Part shown: positions 37,682 to 47,553 of the stretch, piece by piece
Position numbering within the stretch: the first letter of the stretch is position 1
How the letters are laid out: each line of letters starts with the position of its first letter
Assembly (NCBI RefSeq): GCF_900172375.1
Contig: NZ_FWFS01000014.1
Span: forward strand, 16,416 to 80,415
Direction: 5' to 3'
DNA length: 64,000 nucleotides
From: Aquimixticola soesokkakensis
Lineage (GTDB): Bacteria > Pseudomonadota > Alphaproteobacteria > Rhodobacterales > Rhodobacteraceae
Program-made: the position numbers and the translations under genes
Notes under the pieces: generated by a model
Told to the model about the DNA's origin: nothing
Databases searched by the model: none
Seen by the model: the letters and a program-made list of their open reading frames with translations, nothing else

Positions 37682-38335
37682 TCAACCGTAGTCGCGATCT
37701 CCGAAAATCGCCGAGCCGACGCGCACATAGGTCGCGCCCTGTGCGACGGCGGTTTCAAAATCCCCCGACATGCCCATGCTCAATTCGCTCAACCCGTTGC
37801 GCCTGGCGATGTCACCCAACTGCGCGAAATGCGGGGCGGGGTCTTGTCCGGCGGGCGGGATACACATCAGCCCCTCAACCGGCAGGTCCAAATCGCGACA
37901 CTGCGCGATGAAGGCATCAGCCTCTTGGGGCAGGACCCCCGCCTTTTGCGGCTCTGCCCCCGTGTTCACCTGCACCAAAAGGCGCGGGCACTGGCCCAGC
38001 TCCTCCCTGAGTCGCGCCAGAGTCGCGGCCAGTTTCGGGCGGTCCAGCGTGTGAATCACGTCAAACAACGCCATCGCCTGTCGGGCCTTATTGGTCTGCA
38101 ACGGGCCGATGAGATGCAGTTCGACCCCCGAAAACCGCGTTTTGAAGTCGGGCCACTTGCCAAGTGCCTCCTGAACCTTGTTCTCGCCAAAGCGGCGATG
38201 TCCGGCCTGCAAAACGGCCTCAACGCGCGCGTCCGGCTGCACCTTCGAGACCGCGATAAGCTTGATTTCTTCAGGTTTTCGGCCCGATTTCACGGCTTGC
38301 GCCGCGACGGCGGCCCTGATGTCTGCGAGCGGCAT
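37682..38335 (-). CDS. YggS-family PLP homeostasis protein
   Basis: This 217-residue protein has the fold-type III barrel with PLP lysine Lys31 in KLIAVSKVQPD, plus FGENKVQEAL, LHLIGPLQTNKARQA and the C-terminal LSMGMSGDFETAVAQGATYV. PLPBP/YggS proteins bind PLP without known catalysis and keep B6 vitamers and amino-acid pools balanced. AGGGAGA precedes the ATG. The gene faces the L,D-transpeptidase gene with no spacer between stop codons. Confidence 0.95.
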   Translation of the reverse strand: MPLADIRAAVAAQAVKSGRKPEEIKLIAVSKVQPDARVEAVLQAGHRRFGENKVQEALGKWPDFKTRFSGVELHLIGPLQTNKARQAMALFDVIHTLDRPKLAATLARLREELGQCPRLLVQVNTGAEPQKAGVLPQEADAFIAQCRDLDLPVEGLMCIPPAGQDPAPHFAQLGDIARRNGLSELSMGMSGDFETAVAQGATYVRVGSAIFGDRDYG

Positions 38336-38541
38336 AAAGGTCTCTCCCTTTGATTTCGTTCTCTTTATCGCCCCCCGCCGCCCTCCCTTGCAACAGGTGT
38401 GTGGCCTTGTTGCATCATTTTCACAGCAGCTTCACACAAGCCCTCTCGCTTGCTTGACCAAAAGTGAGCTTGGGCGCATTCATTCCGCCATGTGTCGGGT
38501 TAGCCGGCATGCCTGATATTCAAAAATCCACGAGGGAAAAA

Positions 38542-39636
38542 ATGAAAAAGATCCTTCTTTCGACCGTTGCACTCGCAGCGTTCGCTGGCGCCGCTTCCGC
38601 TGAGATCTCTTGGACCGGTACGGCCAAACTCGGCTACAACGACGACTTCAACGACGGCTTCTTCGCTGACGCCGACGTCGACATCAAAGCCTCCCAGGAA
38701 CTGGACAACGGCTGGACCGCTGCCCTGACCTACGGCCTTGAGCTCGAAGAGCTGCGTTCCAACGACCGCACCCAAGACGGTTTCTCCGCTGACAACAACA
38801 TCGTTGTGTCGCTGACCTCCGACTACGCTGGTCTGTACTACGGTGAAGTCGAGTACGCTGCTGTGTCCTACTGGGACGGCGTCTCCGAAATGGCTTCCGA
38901 CTCGTTCTCCGAGCAGGACGACGAAGAAGTTCTGAAAGCCACCATGATGTACGCTGGCTTTGAAGGCGGCGTGTCGGGCATGGTTCTGCCGACTTCCGGC
39001 GACATCAACCAGGTTAACGCTGGTGTGTCCGGTTCGATCATGAACTACGGCTTCTCGGTTGCTTACCAAGAAGCAGGCGACGACGTGATCACCGCTGGTG
39101 ACTACGCTGCTGGCAAAGTTGAAGACTACGACGCTTCGGAAGTCTTCGGCATCTCCGGCTCCGGCTCCTTCGCTGGCGCAGACGTGACCGTTGCTTACGC
39201 ACAAAACAAAACCGCTGACACCGAATCCTACGGTGTTGAAGTGGCCTACCCCGTTGGCCCCGTTGTTCTCGGCGCATTCTACGTTGCTGAGCCCGACCTG
39301 TCCGACGACACCTACGGTGTGATGGCTGACTACGAAGAAGGCGCACTCGCAGTGTCCGCTTACTACCAGTCGGTTGTTGGCCAAGACGAGTACGCACTCG
39401 AAGTTTCCTACGATCTGGGCAACGGCATCAAACTTGCTGGCGGCCACATCAACGGCGACGACTCGGGCGACAACGACTTCGGCACCTACGCCCTGGTTGA
39501 CTACTCCCTCGGCGGCGGCGCTTCGATCGTTACCTCCTACGTCGACGCAGACGTTGAAGGCACCGACGACTTCGACACCGGCACCGGCTACGAGCTGAAA
39601 GACGGCGCAACCATCCTGGTTACCCTGAAGTTCTAA
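38542..39636 (+). CDS. Outer-membrane porin (Gram-negative, Rhodobacter type)
   Basis: This 364-residue protein has a signal peptide (residues 1-20, ending AFAGAASA) and a beta-barrel of alternating aromatic strands that ends in the BAM signal phenylalanine (LVTLKF). Similar porins of Rhodobacterales form trimeric 16-stranded general diffusion pores. The mature chain is strikingly acidic, with many Asp/Glu and few Lys/Arg. Codon use (GCT for Ala, GTT for Val) is strongly biased, unlike neighbours, as expected for a very abundant protein. GAGGGAAA precedes the ATG. A perfect terminator follows. Confidence 0.93.
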   Translation: MKKILLSTVALAAFAGAASAEISWTGTAKLGYNDDFNDGFFADADVDIKASQELDNGWTAALTYGLELEELRSNDRTQDGFSADNNIVVSLTSDYAGLYYGEVEYAAVSYWDGVSEMASDSFSEQDDEEVLKATMMYAGFEGGVSGMVLPTSGDINQVNAGVSGSIMNYGFSVAYQEAGDDVITAGDYAAGKVEDYDASEVFGISGSGSFAGADVTVAYAQNKTADTESYGVEVAYPVGPVVLGAFYVAEPDLSDDTYGVMADYEEGALAVSAYYQSVVGQDEYALEVSYDLGNGIKLAGGHINGDDSGDNDFGTYALVDYSLGGGASIVTSYVDADVEGTDDFDTGTGYELKDGATILVTLKF

Positions 39637-39658
39637 TCCAACCGGATTTGATCTAGGA

Positions 39659-39684
39659 GAGCCGCCCTTCGGGGCGGCTCTTTT
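39659..39684 (+). terminator. Rho-independent terminator after porin
   Basis: A 9-bp stem GAGCCGCCC (39659-39667) with GGGCGGCTC (39672-39680), closed by a stable TTCG tetraloop and followed by TTTT. It lies 22 nt past the porin stop. Confidence 0.95.
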
Positions 39685-39813
39685 CGTTTGCGCATTGCCC
39701 TTGTCGTCGCCCCGCCCCGCGTTTACGGTTGCGACAAATTCGGCCCTGCCCGACGGCCCCGCGACGGGCCTTCGCGCGACAGCGGCCCCTCAGGTTCGAC
39801 AAGGAGAGACTTC

Positions 39814-40296
39814 ATGGTGCGTCAGCGACTTACAGGGATAGCCCTTTTGCCCGCGATCCTCGTTTTGGGCGGCTGCAGCCTGTTTTCGCGCGGCGACACC
39901 GTGGCGGTTCCTGTGGAAACGGCTCCGGGCGAGACCATCGTCATCGAACAGGCGACCACGCGCACCCTCCTGGGCGGCGGGCGTGGGGCTGGCGTTGCGG
40001 GCGCGCAGGTCGACAAATACATCTGGAACGCGGCCATCGACGTGCTCGGCTTTCTTCCCATCCAATCCGCTGACCCCTTTACAGGCGTGATCATCACCGG
40101 CTTTGGCACCCCCCCGGGCGGCGGGCGCGCCTATCGCGCGACGGTGCATGTCACCGATCCCGCGCTGGATGCCCGTGCCCTGAGCGTGGCGATCTATACC
40201 TCCGCTGGCCCTGTCGATGCGGCGACCCAGCGCGCTGTCGAGGATGCGATCCTCACGCGCGCGCGCCAAATTCGCACAGGCGCTGCGAACCTCTAA
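39814..40296 (+). CDS. DUF3576 domain lipoprotein
   Basis: This 160-residue protein has a lipoprotein signal (lipobox LGGC, Cys21) and the core YIWNAAIDVLGFLPIQSADPF followed by GVIITGFGTPPGG, which is the DUF3576 pattern. Proteins of this family usually lie upstream of leuS/lptE in alphaproteobacteria, and an outer-membrane role is likely; function is unknown. AGGAGAG is present before the ATG at 39814. A structured intergenic region separates it from leuS. Confidence 0.85.
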   Translation: MVRQRLTGIALLPAILVLGGCSLFSRGDTVAVPVETAPGETIVIEQATTRTLLGGGRGAGVAGAQVDKYIWNAAIDVLGFLPIQSADPFTGVIITGFGTPPGGGRAYRATVHVTDPALDARALSVAIYTSAGPVDAATQRAVEDAILTRARQIRTGAANL

Positions 40297-40324
40297 TGTC
40301 AAAGCGGTCTGCGGCCCGTTGCGG

Positions 40325-40374
40325 CCACTGGACCCCTTGGCGTGAACCGCTTATCACCACGCCGGGCCCAGTGG
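40325..40374 (+). promoter_or_regulatory. Nested inverted repeat (long stem-loop) upstream of leuS
   Basis: The outer stem pairs CCACTGG (40325-40331) with CCAGTGG (40368-40374). Inner pairs are CCC (40334-40336) with GGG (40364-40366) and GGCGTG (40339-40344) with CACGCC (40358-40363). It ends 60 nt before the leuS ATG. No T run follows, so it is not a typical terminator. It may be a leader structure of leuS or a 3' element of the DUF3576 mRNA. Confidence 0.55.
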
Positions 40375-40434
40375 TCCGGCGTTTGGCTTTGCGCGCTGCA
40401 CAGGCCCGCGCGATCTGTATACGAAGGACATCCG

Positions 40435-42969
40435 ATGACTGCTTATCTTGCCGCCAATATCGAGACGAAATGGCAAAAGGCCTGGGATGAGGCGCAGGTT
40501 TTTCTCGCCCGGCGCGACGAAAGCAAACCCAAGTACTACGTCCTCGAGATGTTCCCCTACCCCTCGGGCCGCATCCACATGGGCCACGTGCGCAACTACA
40601 CGATGGGCGATGTCGTCGCCCGCCACAAAGCCGCGACCGGTTTCAACGTGCTGCATCCGATGGGCTGGGATGCCTTCGGGATGCCCGCCGAAAACGCCGC
40701 GATGGCCTCGGGCGGTCATCCGGGCGAATGGACCTACGCCAATATCGCCACGATGCGCGACCAGATGAAGCCGCTGGGTCTGTCCATCGACTGGACCCGC
40801 GAGTTTGCCACCTGTGATCCTGAATATTACGGCCAGCAGCAGGCGATGTTCATCGACATGCTGTCCAAGGGGCTGGTCTATCGCAAGAATGCCACCGTGA
40901 ACTGGGATCCGATCGACATGACCGTTCTGGCCAACGAGCAGGTGATCGACGGCTGCGGCTGGCGCTCGGGCGCGCCGGTCGAACGGCGCGAGTTGACTCA
41001 GTGGTTTTTCAAGATTTCCGACTACTCGGACGAATTGTTGAGCGCGCTCGACAGCTTGGACAATTGGCCTGACAAGGTCAAAACCATGCAAAAGAACTGG
41101 ATCGGCAAATCGCATGGTCTGCAATTCTCCTTCTCCCTGACCGATACAAACCACGGCGCGGATCGTATCGAGGTTTACACAACCCGCCCCGACACGCTGA
41201 TGGGCGCAAGTTTTGTCGGGATTTCCTACGATCACCCTCTGGCGAAAAAGCTGGCCGAGGACAACGCCGACCTCGCGGCTTTCTGTGAAGAGTGCCGCAA
41301 GGGGGGGACCACCGAGGAAGAATTGGAAAAGGCCGACAAGCGCGGCTTTGACACCGGTCTGACCGCGCGCCATCCCTTTGATACCGCGTGGGAACTTCCG
41401 GTTTATATCGCCAATTTCATCCTGATGGACTACGGCACCGGTGCCGTGTTCGGTTGCCCCGCCCATGACGCGCGCGACCATGAATTTGCCAGCAAATACG
41501 ACTTGGCGATCACGCCGGTTTTCGAGGCGATGGCGGGCGACACCACGCTCCCCTTCACACCGCTTAAATCCGAAACCGTCCGCTACACCCGCGGCTTTGC
41601 GGGGGAGGACGCGCAAACCGGCGAGCAGGGCGTGGAGCGCGCGATTGATTTTTGCGAAGCGAATGGCGTCGGCCAACGCGTGACCAAATTCCGCCTGCGC
41701 GACTGGGGCCTGTCGCGTCAGCGCTATTGGGGCTGCCCGATTCCGGTGGTGCATTGCCAAGCCTGCGGTGTTGTGCCCGAAAAGAAAGAGAACCTGCCCG
41801 TCGAGTTGCCCAAGGACGTGAGCTTTGATCTGCCCGGCAACCCGCTGGACCGTCACCCGACCTGGCGCAACTGTGCCTGCCCTGCTTGTGGTGCCGATGC
41901 GCTGCGCGAAACCGACACGATGGACACCTTTGTGGACAGCTCGTGGTATTACGCCCGTTTTACCAGCCCGCGCGCCGACACCCCCACTGTGGCGCAGGAT
42001 GCCGACTACTGGATGAACGTCGATCAATACATCGGCGGGATCGAACACGCGATTTTGCACCTGCTCTATTCGCGGTTCTTTGCCCGCGCGATGAACATGA
42101 CGGGGCACCTCCCCGACAAAGCACGCGAGCCGTTCAACGCGCTGTTCACCCAAGGCATGGTGACCCATGAAATCTACCAGACGCGCGGCGACAACGGCCG
42201 CCCCGTCTACCACCTGCCCGAAGAGGTGGCGCAGGGCAAAGTGATCGCCACCGGCGAAGCGGTGGAAATCATCCCCTCCGCGAAAATGTCCAAATCCAAG
42301 AAAAACGTGGTCGATCCCGTGTCGATCATCTCCGCCTTTGGTGCCGACACCGCGCGCTGGTTTGTGCTGTCCGACAGCCCGCCCGAGCGCGACGTAGAAT
42401 GGACGGCCGCAGGGGCCGAAGCCACGTCCAAACACCTTGCGCGCGTCTGGCGTCTGGCCAGCGACGTTGCCGATCTTCCCGCCAGCGGCACGGGGGACGA
42501 AGACCTGATCCGCGCGACCCACAAAGCCATCGTCGAAGTGTCGCAAGGGTTTGAATCTTTTGGATTTAACGCCTCGATCGCCAAACTCTACGGCTTCACG
42601 GCGGTGATTTCGAAATCCAAAGCAGGCAAAGAGGCCAAGAGTTTTGCCGTAAAAACCCTTGCACAGCTGATGTCCCCCCTCACCCCGCATCTTTCCGAGG
42701 AAATCTGGGCACTTCTGGGGGGCACGGGACTGGTTACACAAGCCCCCTGGCCCGTGGCGGACCCCGCGATGTTGGTGTCGGATACGGTCACCATGCCGAT
42801 CCAGATCAACGGCAAGCGGCGCGACGAGCTGACCATTCCCAAGGACATGCCCAAAGAGGCGCTTGAAAAACTGGTGCTGGCGAACGACGCTGTGATCAAG
42901 GCGCTCGATGGCGGGCAGCCCAAGAAACTCATCGTTGTTCCGGGCCGCATCATCAATGTCGTTATCTGA
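40435..42969 (+). CDS. leuS: Leucyl-tRNA synthetase
   Basis: This 844-residue class I synthetase charges tRNA-Leu. HIGH motif: [13 protein letters not shown] near residue 40. The CP1 editing domain is in the middle ([20 protein letters not shown]). [19 protein letters not shown]. The C-terminal anticodon and tail domains follow. The ATG at 40435, with AAGGA upstream, gives the usual start; the longer frame adds non-homologous sequence. The stop overlaps lptE by 14 nt. Confidence 0.98.
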   Translation: MTAYLAANIETKWQKAWDEAQVFLARRDESKPKYYVLEMFPYPSGRIHMGHVRNYTMGDVVARHKAATGFNVLHPMGWDAFGMPAENAAMASGGHPGEWTYANIATMRDQMKPLGLSIDWTREFATCDPEYYGQQQAMFIDMLSKGLVYRKNATVNWDPIDMTVLANEQVIDGCGWRSGAPVERRELTQWFFKISDYSDELLSALDSLDNWPDKVKTMQKNWIGKSHGLQFSFSLTDTNHGADRIEVYTTRPDTLMGASFVGISYDHPLAKKLAEDNADLAAFCEECRKGGTTEEELEKADKRGFDTGLTARHPFDTAWELPVYIANFILMDYGTGAVFGCPAHDARDHEFASKYDLAITPVFEAMAGDTTLPFTPLKSETVRYTRGFAGEDAQTGEQGVERAIDFCEANGVGQRVTKFRLRDWGLSRQRYWGCPIPVVHCQACGVVPEKKENLPVELPKDVSFDLPGNPLDRHPTWRNCACPACGADALRETDTMDTFVDSSWYYARFTSPRADTPTVAQDADYWMNVDQYIGGIEHAILHLLYSRFFARAMNMTGHLPDKAREPFNALFTQGMVTHEIYQTRGDNGRPVYHLPEEVAQGKVIATGEAVEIIPSAKMSKSKKNVVDPVSIISAFGADTARWFVLSDSPPERDVEWTAAGAEATSKHLARVWRLASDVADLPASGTGDEDLIRATHKAIVEVSQGFESFGFNASIAKLYGFTAVISKSKAGKEAKSFAVKTLAQLMSPLTPHLSEEIWALLGGTGLVTQAPWPVADPAMLVSDTVTMPIQINGKRRDELTIPKDMPKEALEKLVLANDAVIKALDGGQPKKLIVVPGRIINVVI

Positions 42970-43453
42970 TCGCAGAACCATCCTGAAAGCCGCGCTCGTT
43001 CTGGGCGCGGCACTCAGCCTGTCTGCCTGCGGCTTCACCCCCGTGTACGGCCCCGAAGGAGCGGGTCTGGCGCTGCGGGGCAAGGTCGCCGTACAAGCGC
43101 CCGATGACGCCACAAGCTATGCTTTGGTTGCGCGCTTGCAACGCCGCCTTGGCCTGACGCAAAGTCCCGATTACCGTCTGACCTACACGATCACCACCGC
43201 GTCCACCTCTGTCGGTGTGACCGACGAAGAGGCCACAACACGCTACCAGATCACCGGACAGGCGCGCTACAGCCTGACCGATCTGCAAGGCAGCGTTGTG
43301 CGCTCGGGCACCGTCAGCAACTTCACCGCCTATTCGGCGATTGGTTCGGATGTCGCGCTGGTGACAGCCCGCGCCGATGCCAACGAGCGGTTGATGGTCA
43401 TGCTTGCGGATCAGATTTTCACCGGCCTTTTGGGGGCGGTAACAACGCAATGA
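42956..43453 (+). CDS. lptE: LPS assembly lipoprotein LptE
   Basis: This 165-residue outer-membrane lipoprotein partners LptD in inserting LPS into the outer leaflet. Signal peptide and lipobox SLSACGF (Cys25) are followed by [27 protein letters not shown] and the C-terminal helix [17 protein letters not shown], the LptE pattern. It begins inside leuS and its stop overlaps holA (ATGA), the conserved leuS-lptE-holA arrangement. Confidence 0.93.
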   Translation: MSLSDRRTILKAALVLGAALSLSACGFTPVYGPEGAGLALRGKVAVQAPDDATSYALVARLQRRLGLTQSPDYRLTYTITTASTSVGVTDEEATTRYQITGQARYSLTDLQGSVVRSGTVSNFTAYSAIGSDVALVTARADANERLMVMLADQIFTGLLGAVTTQ

Positions 43454-44472
43454 AACTGTCCCCGCGCGATGCCTTGGCGTTTTTTGCCAACCCCGATCCG
43501 CGCCGCGCGGGGCTGTTGATCTATGGCCCTGACGCCATGCGCATCGCCCTCAAGCGCCAAGAGGTGCTGGCCAATCTCGTCGGCCCCGAGGGAGAAGCGG
43601 AAATGCGGCTTGAACGCCTTGCCGGCGGCGAGCTGCGCAAGAATGCCGCCGCCCTTCTGGATGCGGTCAAGGCGCAGGGGTTTTTTCCCGGTCCGCGCGC
43701 GGTTTTTGTCGAGGATGCGACCGAAACCACCTTTCCCGCCATCGAGGTGGCGCTGAAAGACTGGCGCGAGGGGGATGCGACGATCGTCGTCACCGCCAAC
43801 CAGCTCAAGGCAACGTCAAAACTGCGCAAGCTGTTCGAGGGGCATCCCAACGCGCTTGCCGTTGCGATCTATGCCGATCCCCCGAGCCGCGCGGAAATCG
43901 AGGCGGAGCTTGCGAAGGCAGGTATCCGCAACATCGACCCCGAAGCGATGAAAGACATCGAAGCGCTGGGGCGCGAACTTGATCCCGGTGATTTTCGCCA
44001 GACGATGGAAAAGCTGTCGCTCTACAAGCTGGGCGATAGCAGCGCGGTGATCAGCGCGGATGTCCTGAACTGCGCACCTGCCACCATCGAGGCCGAGTTG
44101 GACGATCTGCTCAATATCGTGGCCGAAGGGCGCGCGCAGGATCTGGGGCCGATGATGAACCGGATCGAAGGGCAAGGCACCAATGCCGTGACGCTCTCGA
44201 TCATGGCCATGCGCCATTTTCGCCAGTTGCACGCCGCCGCCGCCCATCCCCAAGGCCCCGCGCAGGGCGTGGCCGCCATGCGCCCGCCGATCTACGGGCC
44301 GCGCCGCGACAAGATCCTGCGCCAAGCGCAAAACTGGGGCGTGCAGCGTCTTGAAACCGCGCTTGGCCTGTTGATCGAGACCGACCTGACGCTGCGCTCG
44401 GCGTCGCGCGCGCCTGCCATGGCGGTGATGGAACGGGCGCTCTTGCGTCTTTCGATGCTCGCGCGGCGTTAA
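43450..44472 (+). CDS. holA: DNA polymerase III subunit delta
   Basis: This 340-residue clamp-loader subunit opens the beta clamp. The N-terminal domain reads GLLIYGPDAMRIALKRQEVL, and ATIVVTANQLKATSKLRKLFE and the C-terminal collar domain (ATIEAELDDLLNIVAEGRAQD) follow. Walker A is absent as expected for delta. It starts at an ATG overlapping the lptE stop. A short gap with an operator-like palindrome separates it from the LLM gene. Confidence 0.93.
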   Translation: MKLSPRDALAFFANPDPRRAGLLIYGPDAMRIALKRQEVLANLVGPEGEAEMRLERLAGGELRKNAAALLDAVKAQGFFPGPRAVFVEDATETTFPAIEVALKDWREGDATIVVTANQLKATSKLRKLFEGHPNALAVAIYADPPSRAEIEAELAKAGIRNIDPEAMKDIEALGRELDPGDFRQTMEKLSLYKLGDSSAVISADVLNCAPATIEAELDDLLNIVAEGRAQDLGPMMNRIEGQGTNAVTLSIMAMRHFRQLHAAAAHPQGPAQGVAAMRPPIYGPRRDKILRQAQNWGVQRLETALGLLIETDLTLRSASRAPAMAVMERALLRLSMLARR

Positions 44473-44489
44473 CCTTTCGCACGCGCGAT

Positions 44490-44505
44490 TGAACCAGTCG
44501 GTTCA
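44490..44505. promoter_or_regulatory. Perfect inverted repeat TGAACC-N4-GGTTCA, operator-like
   Basis: TGAACC (44490-44495) and GGTTCA (44500-44505) flank AGTC, 33 nt upstream of the LLM oxidoreductase ATG. The size and form are those of sites bound by TetR or ArsR/MarR-type dimers; it resembles NemR-type boxes. No such regulator gene lies in the window. Confidence 0.5.
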
Positions 44506-44538
44506 GTGCCTATGTCTGGAGAGCTGAAAGGACACGCA

Positions 44539-45537
44539 ATGATCCCCTACTCTCTCCTCGACCTCGCCCCCGTTCCCGAGGGCACAAGCACCGCCGATGC
44601 GTTGCGCAACTCTGCCGATCTCGCCCGACATGCCGAACGCTGGGGCTACACCCGTTTCTGGCTGGCCGAACACCATAATATGGCGGGCATCGCCTCTGCC
44701 GCGACGGCTGTGGTGATCGGGCATGTCGCGCAGGCCACCACGACATTGCGCGTCGGGGCGGGGGGAATCATGTTGCCCAACCATGCCCCGTTGCAGGTTG
44801 CCGAGGCCTTCGGAACGCTCGCCGAACTCTATGGCGACCGGATCGACGTCGGCCTTGGTCGCGCTCCGGGCACCGACATGGGCACCGCCCGCGCGCTGCG
44901 CCGCTCCCTGCCCCATGCGCATGCCAACGGCGACACCTTCCCGCGCGACGTGCAGGAACTGATCACTTACTTTCGCGACCTTCCCGACAGCACCCCCGTG
45001 CGCGCCTTCCCCGGCAATGGCACCCATGTGCCTGTCTGGATGTTGGGATCGTCGCTTTATGGCGCGGAACTGGCGGGACGTTTGGGGCTACCCTATGCCT
45101 TTGCCTCCCATTTCGCCCCGCAAGCTTTGGAAGACGCCATCGGTGTCTATCGCGCCGTGTTCGAGCCGTCCGAGGCACTGGACAAGCCCTATTTCATGCT
45201 CGCCGCCAATGTCTTTGCCGCCGATACCGAACACGAGGCGCACTTCATCCGCACCTCCATGATGCAGGCCTTTGCCAAGCTGCGTATGGGCAAGCCGGGC
45301 AGATTGCCCGCCCCTGTGGACCAGATCGACGGCGTCATCCCGCCGCAATTTATCCCTGCCCTGAACGAGGCGCTATCGGTGTCGGCCACGGGGACCAAAG
45401 CGCAGGTAAAGGATCAACTGGCCACCATGATCCGCCGCTATCAGCCCGATGAAATCATTCTCAACGGCAATATCTGGGACCACGGGGCACGGCTGCGGTC
45501 CTTTGAAATCGCCGCTGAGGTCATGAAAGAGCTTTAA
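44539..45537 (+). CDS. LLM-class flavin-dependent oxidoreductase (bacterial luciferase-like)
   Basis: This 332-residue TIM-barrel protein shows [42 protein letters not shown] and [13 protein letters not shown], the set found in the MsnO8/YhbW type LLM subgroup using reduced FMN. The reaction is unknown. AAAGGA precedes the ATG. A palindromic operator-like site sits in the short upstream region, so this gene may be separately controlled from holA. Its 3' end overlaps the convergent TIGR03862 gene by 17 nt. Confidence 0.9.
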   Translation: MIPYSLLDLAPVPEGTSTADALRNSADLARHAERWGYTRFWLAEHHNMAGIASAATAVVIGHVAQATTTLRVGAGGIMLPNHAPLQVAEAFGTLAELYGDRIDVGLGRAPGTDMGTARALRRSLPHAHANGDTFPRDVQELITYFRDLPDSTPVRAFPGNGTHVPVWMLGSSLYGAELAGRLGLPYAFASHFAPQALEDAIGVYRAVFEPSEALDKPYFMLAANVFAADTEHEAHFIRTSMMQAFAKLRMGKPGRLPAPVDQIDGVIPPQFIPALNEALSVSATGTKAQVKDQLATMIRRYQPDEIILNGNIWDHGARLRSFEIAAEVMKEL

Positions 45538-46687
45538 GCGCCCCCAGCCCCGCCTGTCTGCCAGTGGCAAGGCAGGCGGTCAGCAGGTAGCCCCCTGTCG
45601 GCGCCTCCCAATCCAGCATCTCGCCCGCCGCAAAGACCCTTGGCATCGCCTTGAGCTCAAGGTCGCCCGTGACGGCCTCCCACCGGATGCCCCCTGCGGT
45701 TGAGATCGCCTCATCCAGCGGGCGAAGGGTCACATTTCCCAAGGTTAGAGCCTTGATCGCGCTGGCCAGATCCTCGTGACCACGCGCATATTCCATGACC
45801 AGCGCCAGTTTTTCAGGGCCGAAATGGAGCGCCTTGCGCAGCATGTTGGACACTGAAGCCTTACGGTTTCCCTGTGTTAGAGCCTGTCTGACGCGCTCAA
45901 GGGGCCAATCCGGTTTTAAATCCACCACCAACGGGTGTCCTGCGCGAATGCCCTTTGACACCGCATAGATACCGCTGCCCTCGAGGCCGCGCTGTGAAAT
46001 CACGAATTCTCCACGGGATCTATACGCCCCGCAGTGCAGCGCCACATCCTTGACGGGCTGGCCGAATTGCGCGGCCATATGCGACGACCACGCCACGCTG
46101 AGCGCTGCATTGGCAGGGGCAAACGGGGCCAAGGGGACACGGTCGCGCAGGATCCCGGCCCATGCCCCATCAGAGCCTAACCGAGCCCAACTCGCCCCGC
46201 CCAGCGCCAGAACCGTGACTTTGGGGCGGATCACCAGCGGCCCATCGGGGGTCTCGAAGAGAAAGCCGTCCGACAGGCCGCTCCAGCGCCAGCGACGGCG
46301 CAACACCACGCCCTGCGCGGACAACCGCGCCAGCCATGCGCGCAACAAGGGCGAGCCTTTCATCGCAGCTGGAAACACCCGCCCGCTAGAGCCGGTGAAA
46401 ACCTCCTGCCCCAAGCCCCGGCAAAACTGCATGACTTCTTGTGGGCCAAAGGCGGCAAGCATCGGGCCCAGCGGGCTGCGGGCCTCTTCAAACACCGCAC
46501 AAACCTGCGCGAGCGGCGCGTCCATGGTGATGTTGAGACCGGATTTCCCCGCCATCAGGAATTTGCGCGCGGGGGAGGGTTTGGCCTCGGCCAGCACGAC
46601 AGGCACCCCCGCCGCCGACAACACATCCGCCGCCATCAATCCCGCAGGCCCCGCGCCGATGACCAGCGCCTCGACCCGCTCAGCCAT
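45521..46687 (-). CDS. TIGR03862 family flavoprotein (BaiN/HI0933-like)
   Basis: This 388-residue protein has an N-terminal FAD-binding motif [17 protein letters not shown], then [30 protein letters not shown] and the C-terminal [22 protein letters not shown]. These identify the HI0933/BaiN-like flavoproteins, subgroup TIGR03862. No reaction is established. It is 9 nt downstream of the SDR gene and probably co-transcribed. The last 17 nt overlap the LLM gene on the other strand. Confidence 0.9.
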   Translation of the reverse strand: MAERVEALVIGAGPAGLMAADVLSAAGVPVVLAEAKPSPARKFLMAGKSGLNITMDAPLAQVCAVFEEARSPLGPMLAAFGPQEVMQFCRGLGQEVFTGSSGRVFPAAMKGSPLLRAWLARLSAQGVVLRRRWRWSGLSDGFLFETPDGPLVIRPKVTVLALGGASWARLGSDGAWAGILRDRVPLAPFAPANAALSVAWSSHMAAQFGQPVKDVALHCGAYRSRGEFVISQRGLEGSGIYAVSKGIRAGHPLVVDLKPDWPLERVRQALTQGNRKASVSNMLRKALHFGPEKLALVMEYARGHEDLASAIKALTLGNVTLRPLDEAISTAGGIRWEAVTGDLELKAMPRVFAAGEMLDWEAPTGGYLLTACLATGRQAGLGALKALS

Positions 46688-46696
46688 TGCAAAGGC

Positions 46697-47443
46697 TCAT
46701 GCGACAAGGCCGATCGCGGCGCGCATCTCTGCGTCACGCAACGAAATCTCTTGCCCCAGATAGGGGTCTGCAGCGGCGCTACACATCCACACCAAAGCGG
46801 CTGCTGGCCATGTGTCGGGGATATGGTCGTCCCACTCCAATGCCGCAACACGCCCCACACCCGAGGCCTTGATGTCGCGCTGCATCTGCGTGGCAACCGT
46901 GCCGGGCGACAGGCCCATCGCACGGATGCCCCGCGCCGCCTCCTCAAGATGCAAAGAGCGCGTGAGCATCGCCGCCCCCGCCTTGGAGGCGCAATAGGCG
47001 CTCCAGCCCTCATGCGGGTTATGGGCCGCCCCGGAGGAAACGGTCAGGATCGTGCCGCGATCCATCACCGCCAAAGCGGCCTGCATTCCGTTGAAAACGC
47101 CGGTCAGATTGATGTCGATGGCGCGCGCCCAATCCGGTGCTGATGCGTCTCTAATGCCTGCAATAGGCTCGATGACACCGGCATTATTGACCAAAATGTC
47201 GAGCCGCCCAAACTGCGTGACGGCCGCCTGCGCCGCGGCGCGCATCACTGCTGCGTCGCACACATCGCCAGGCACCGCATAAGCGGCCTCGCCCAACTCT
47301 GCGGCCACATCGCAAACTGCCTCAGCGCTGCGCGCCACCAACACTACCTTTGCGCCTGCCTGTACAAAGGCGCGCGCGGCCTGCGCGCCAATGCCCCGAC
47401 TTGCGCCCGTGATCAGCGCCACTTGTCCCGTTAGATCTGCCAT
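46697..47443 (-). CDS. Short-chain dehydrogenase/reductase
   Basis: This 248-residue classical SDR has the cofactor motif ALITGASRGIGAQAARAF, NNAGV, and the catalytic Ser plus YxxxK (TVSSGAAHNPHEGWSAYCASK). It is an NAD(P)-dependent oxidoreductase with unknown substrate. AAGGAGA precedes the ATG. It is divergent from pmbA (110 nt between starts) and leads an operon with the TIGR03862 flavoprotein. Confidence 0.93.
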   Translation of the reverse strand: MADLTGQVALITGASRGIGAQAARAFVQAGAKVVLVARSAEAVCDVAAELGEAAYAVPGDVCDAAVMRAAAQAAVTQFGRLDILVNNAGVIEPIAGIRDASAPDWARAIDINLTGVFNGMQAALAVMDRGTILTVSSGAAHNPHEGWSAYCASKAGAAMLTRSLHLEEAARGIRAMGLSPGTVATQMQRDIKASGVGRVAALEWDDHIPDTWPAAALVWMCSAAADPYLGQEISLRDAEMRAAIGLVA

Positions 47444-47553
47444 GCGGTCTCCTTCGCGTTGCGCACAGGTTACGCCAAGCCGCTTGCGGGCGCAAAAGGG
47501 TTGCAGCAGGGGAAGTTGACGACTACCTCGAAAAGGGAGCGAAAGGACGGCCT

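Noticed and set aside
38402..38541. Porin promoter TTGACC (38454-38459) with CATTCA 17 nt downstream
   Set aside because: Only the -35 is convincing; the -10 is too weak to report as a feature without a mapped transcript start.
40297..40434. T-box riboswitch before leuS
   Set aside because: A TGGACC-like string is present, but it lacks the UGGNACC bulge and specifier loop. T-boxes are rare in alphaproteobacteria.
40354..43113. A very long open frame (about 900 codons) on the strand opposite leuS, with similar long frames opposite purH, ftsK, pnp and porin
   Set aside because: High GC makes antisense frames stay open. The translations are rich in His, Arg and Gln, show no known motifs and lie exactly over strongly identified genes.
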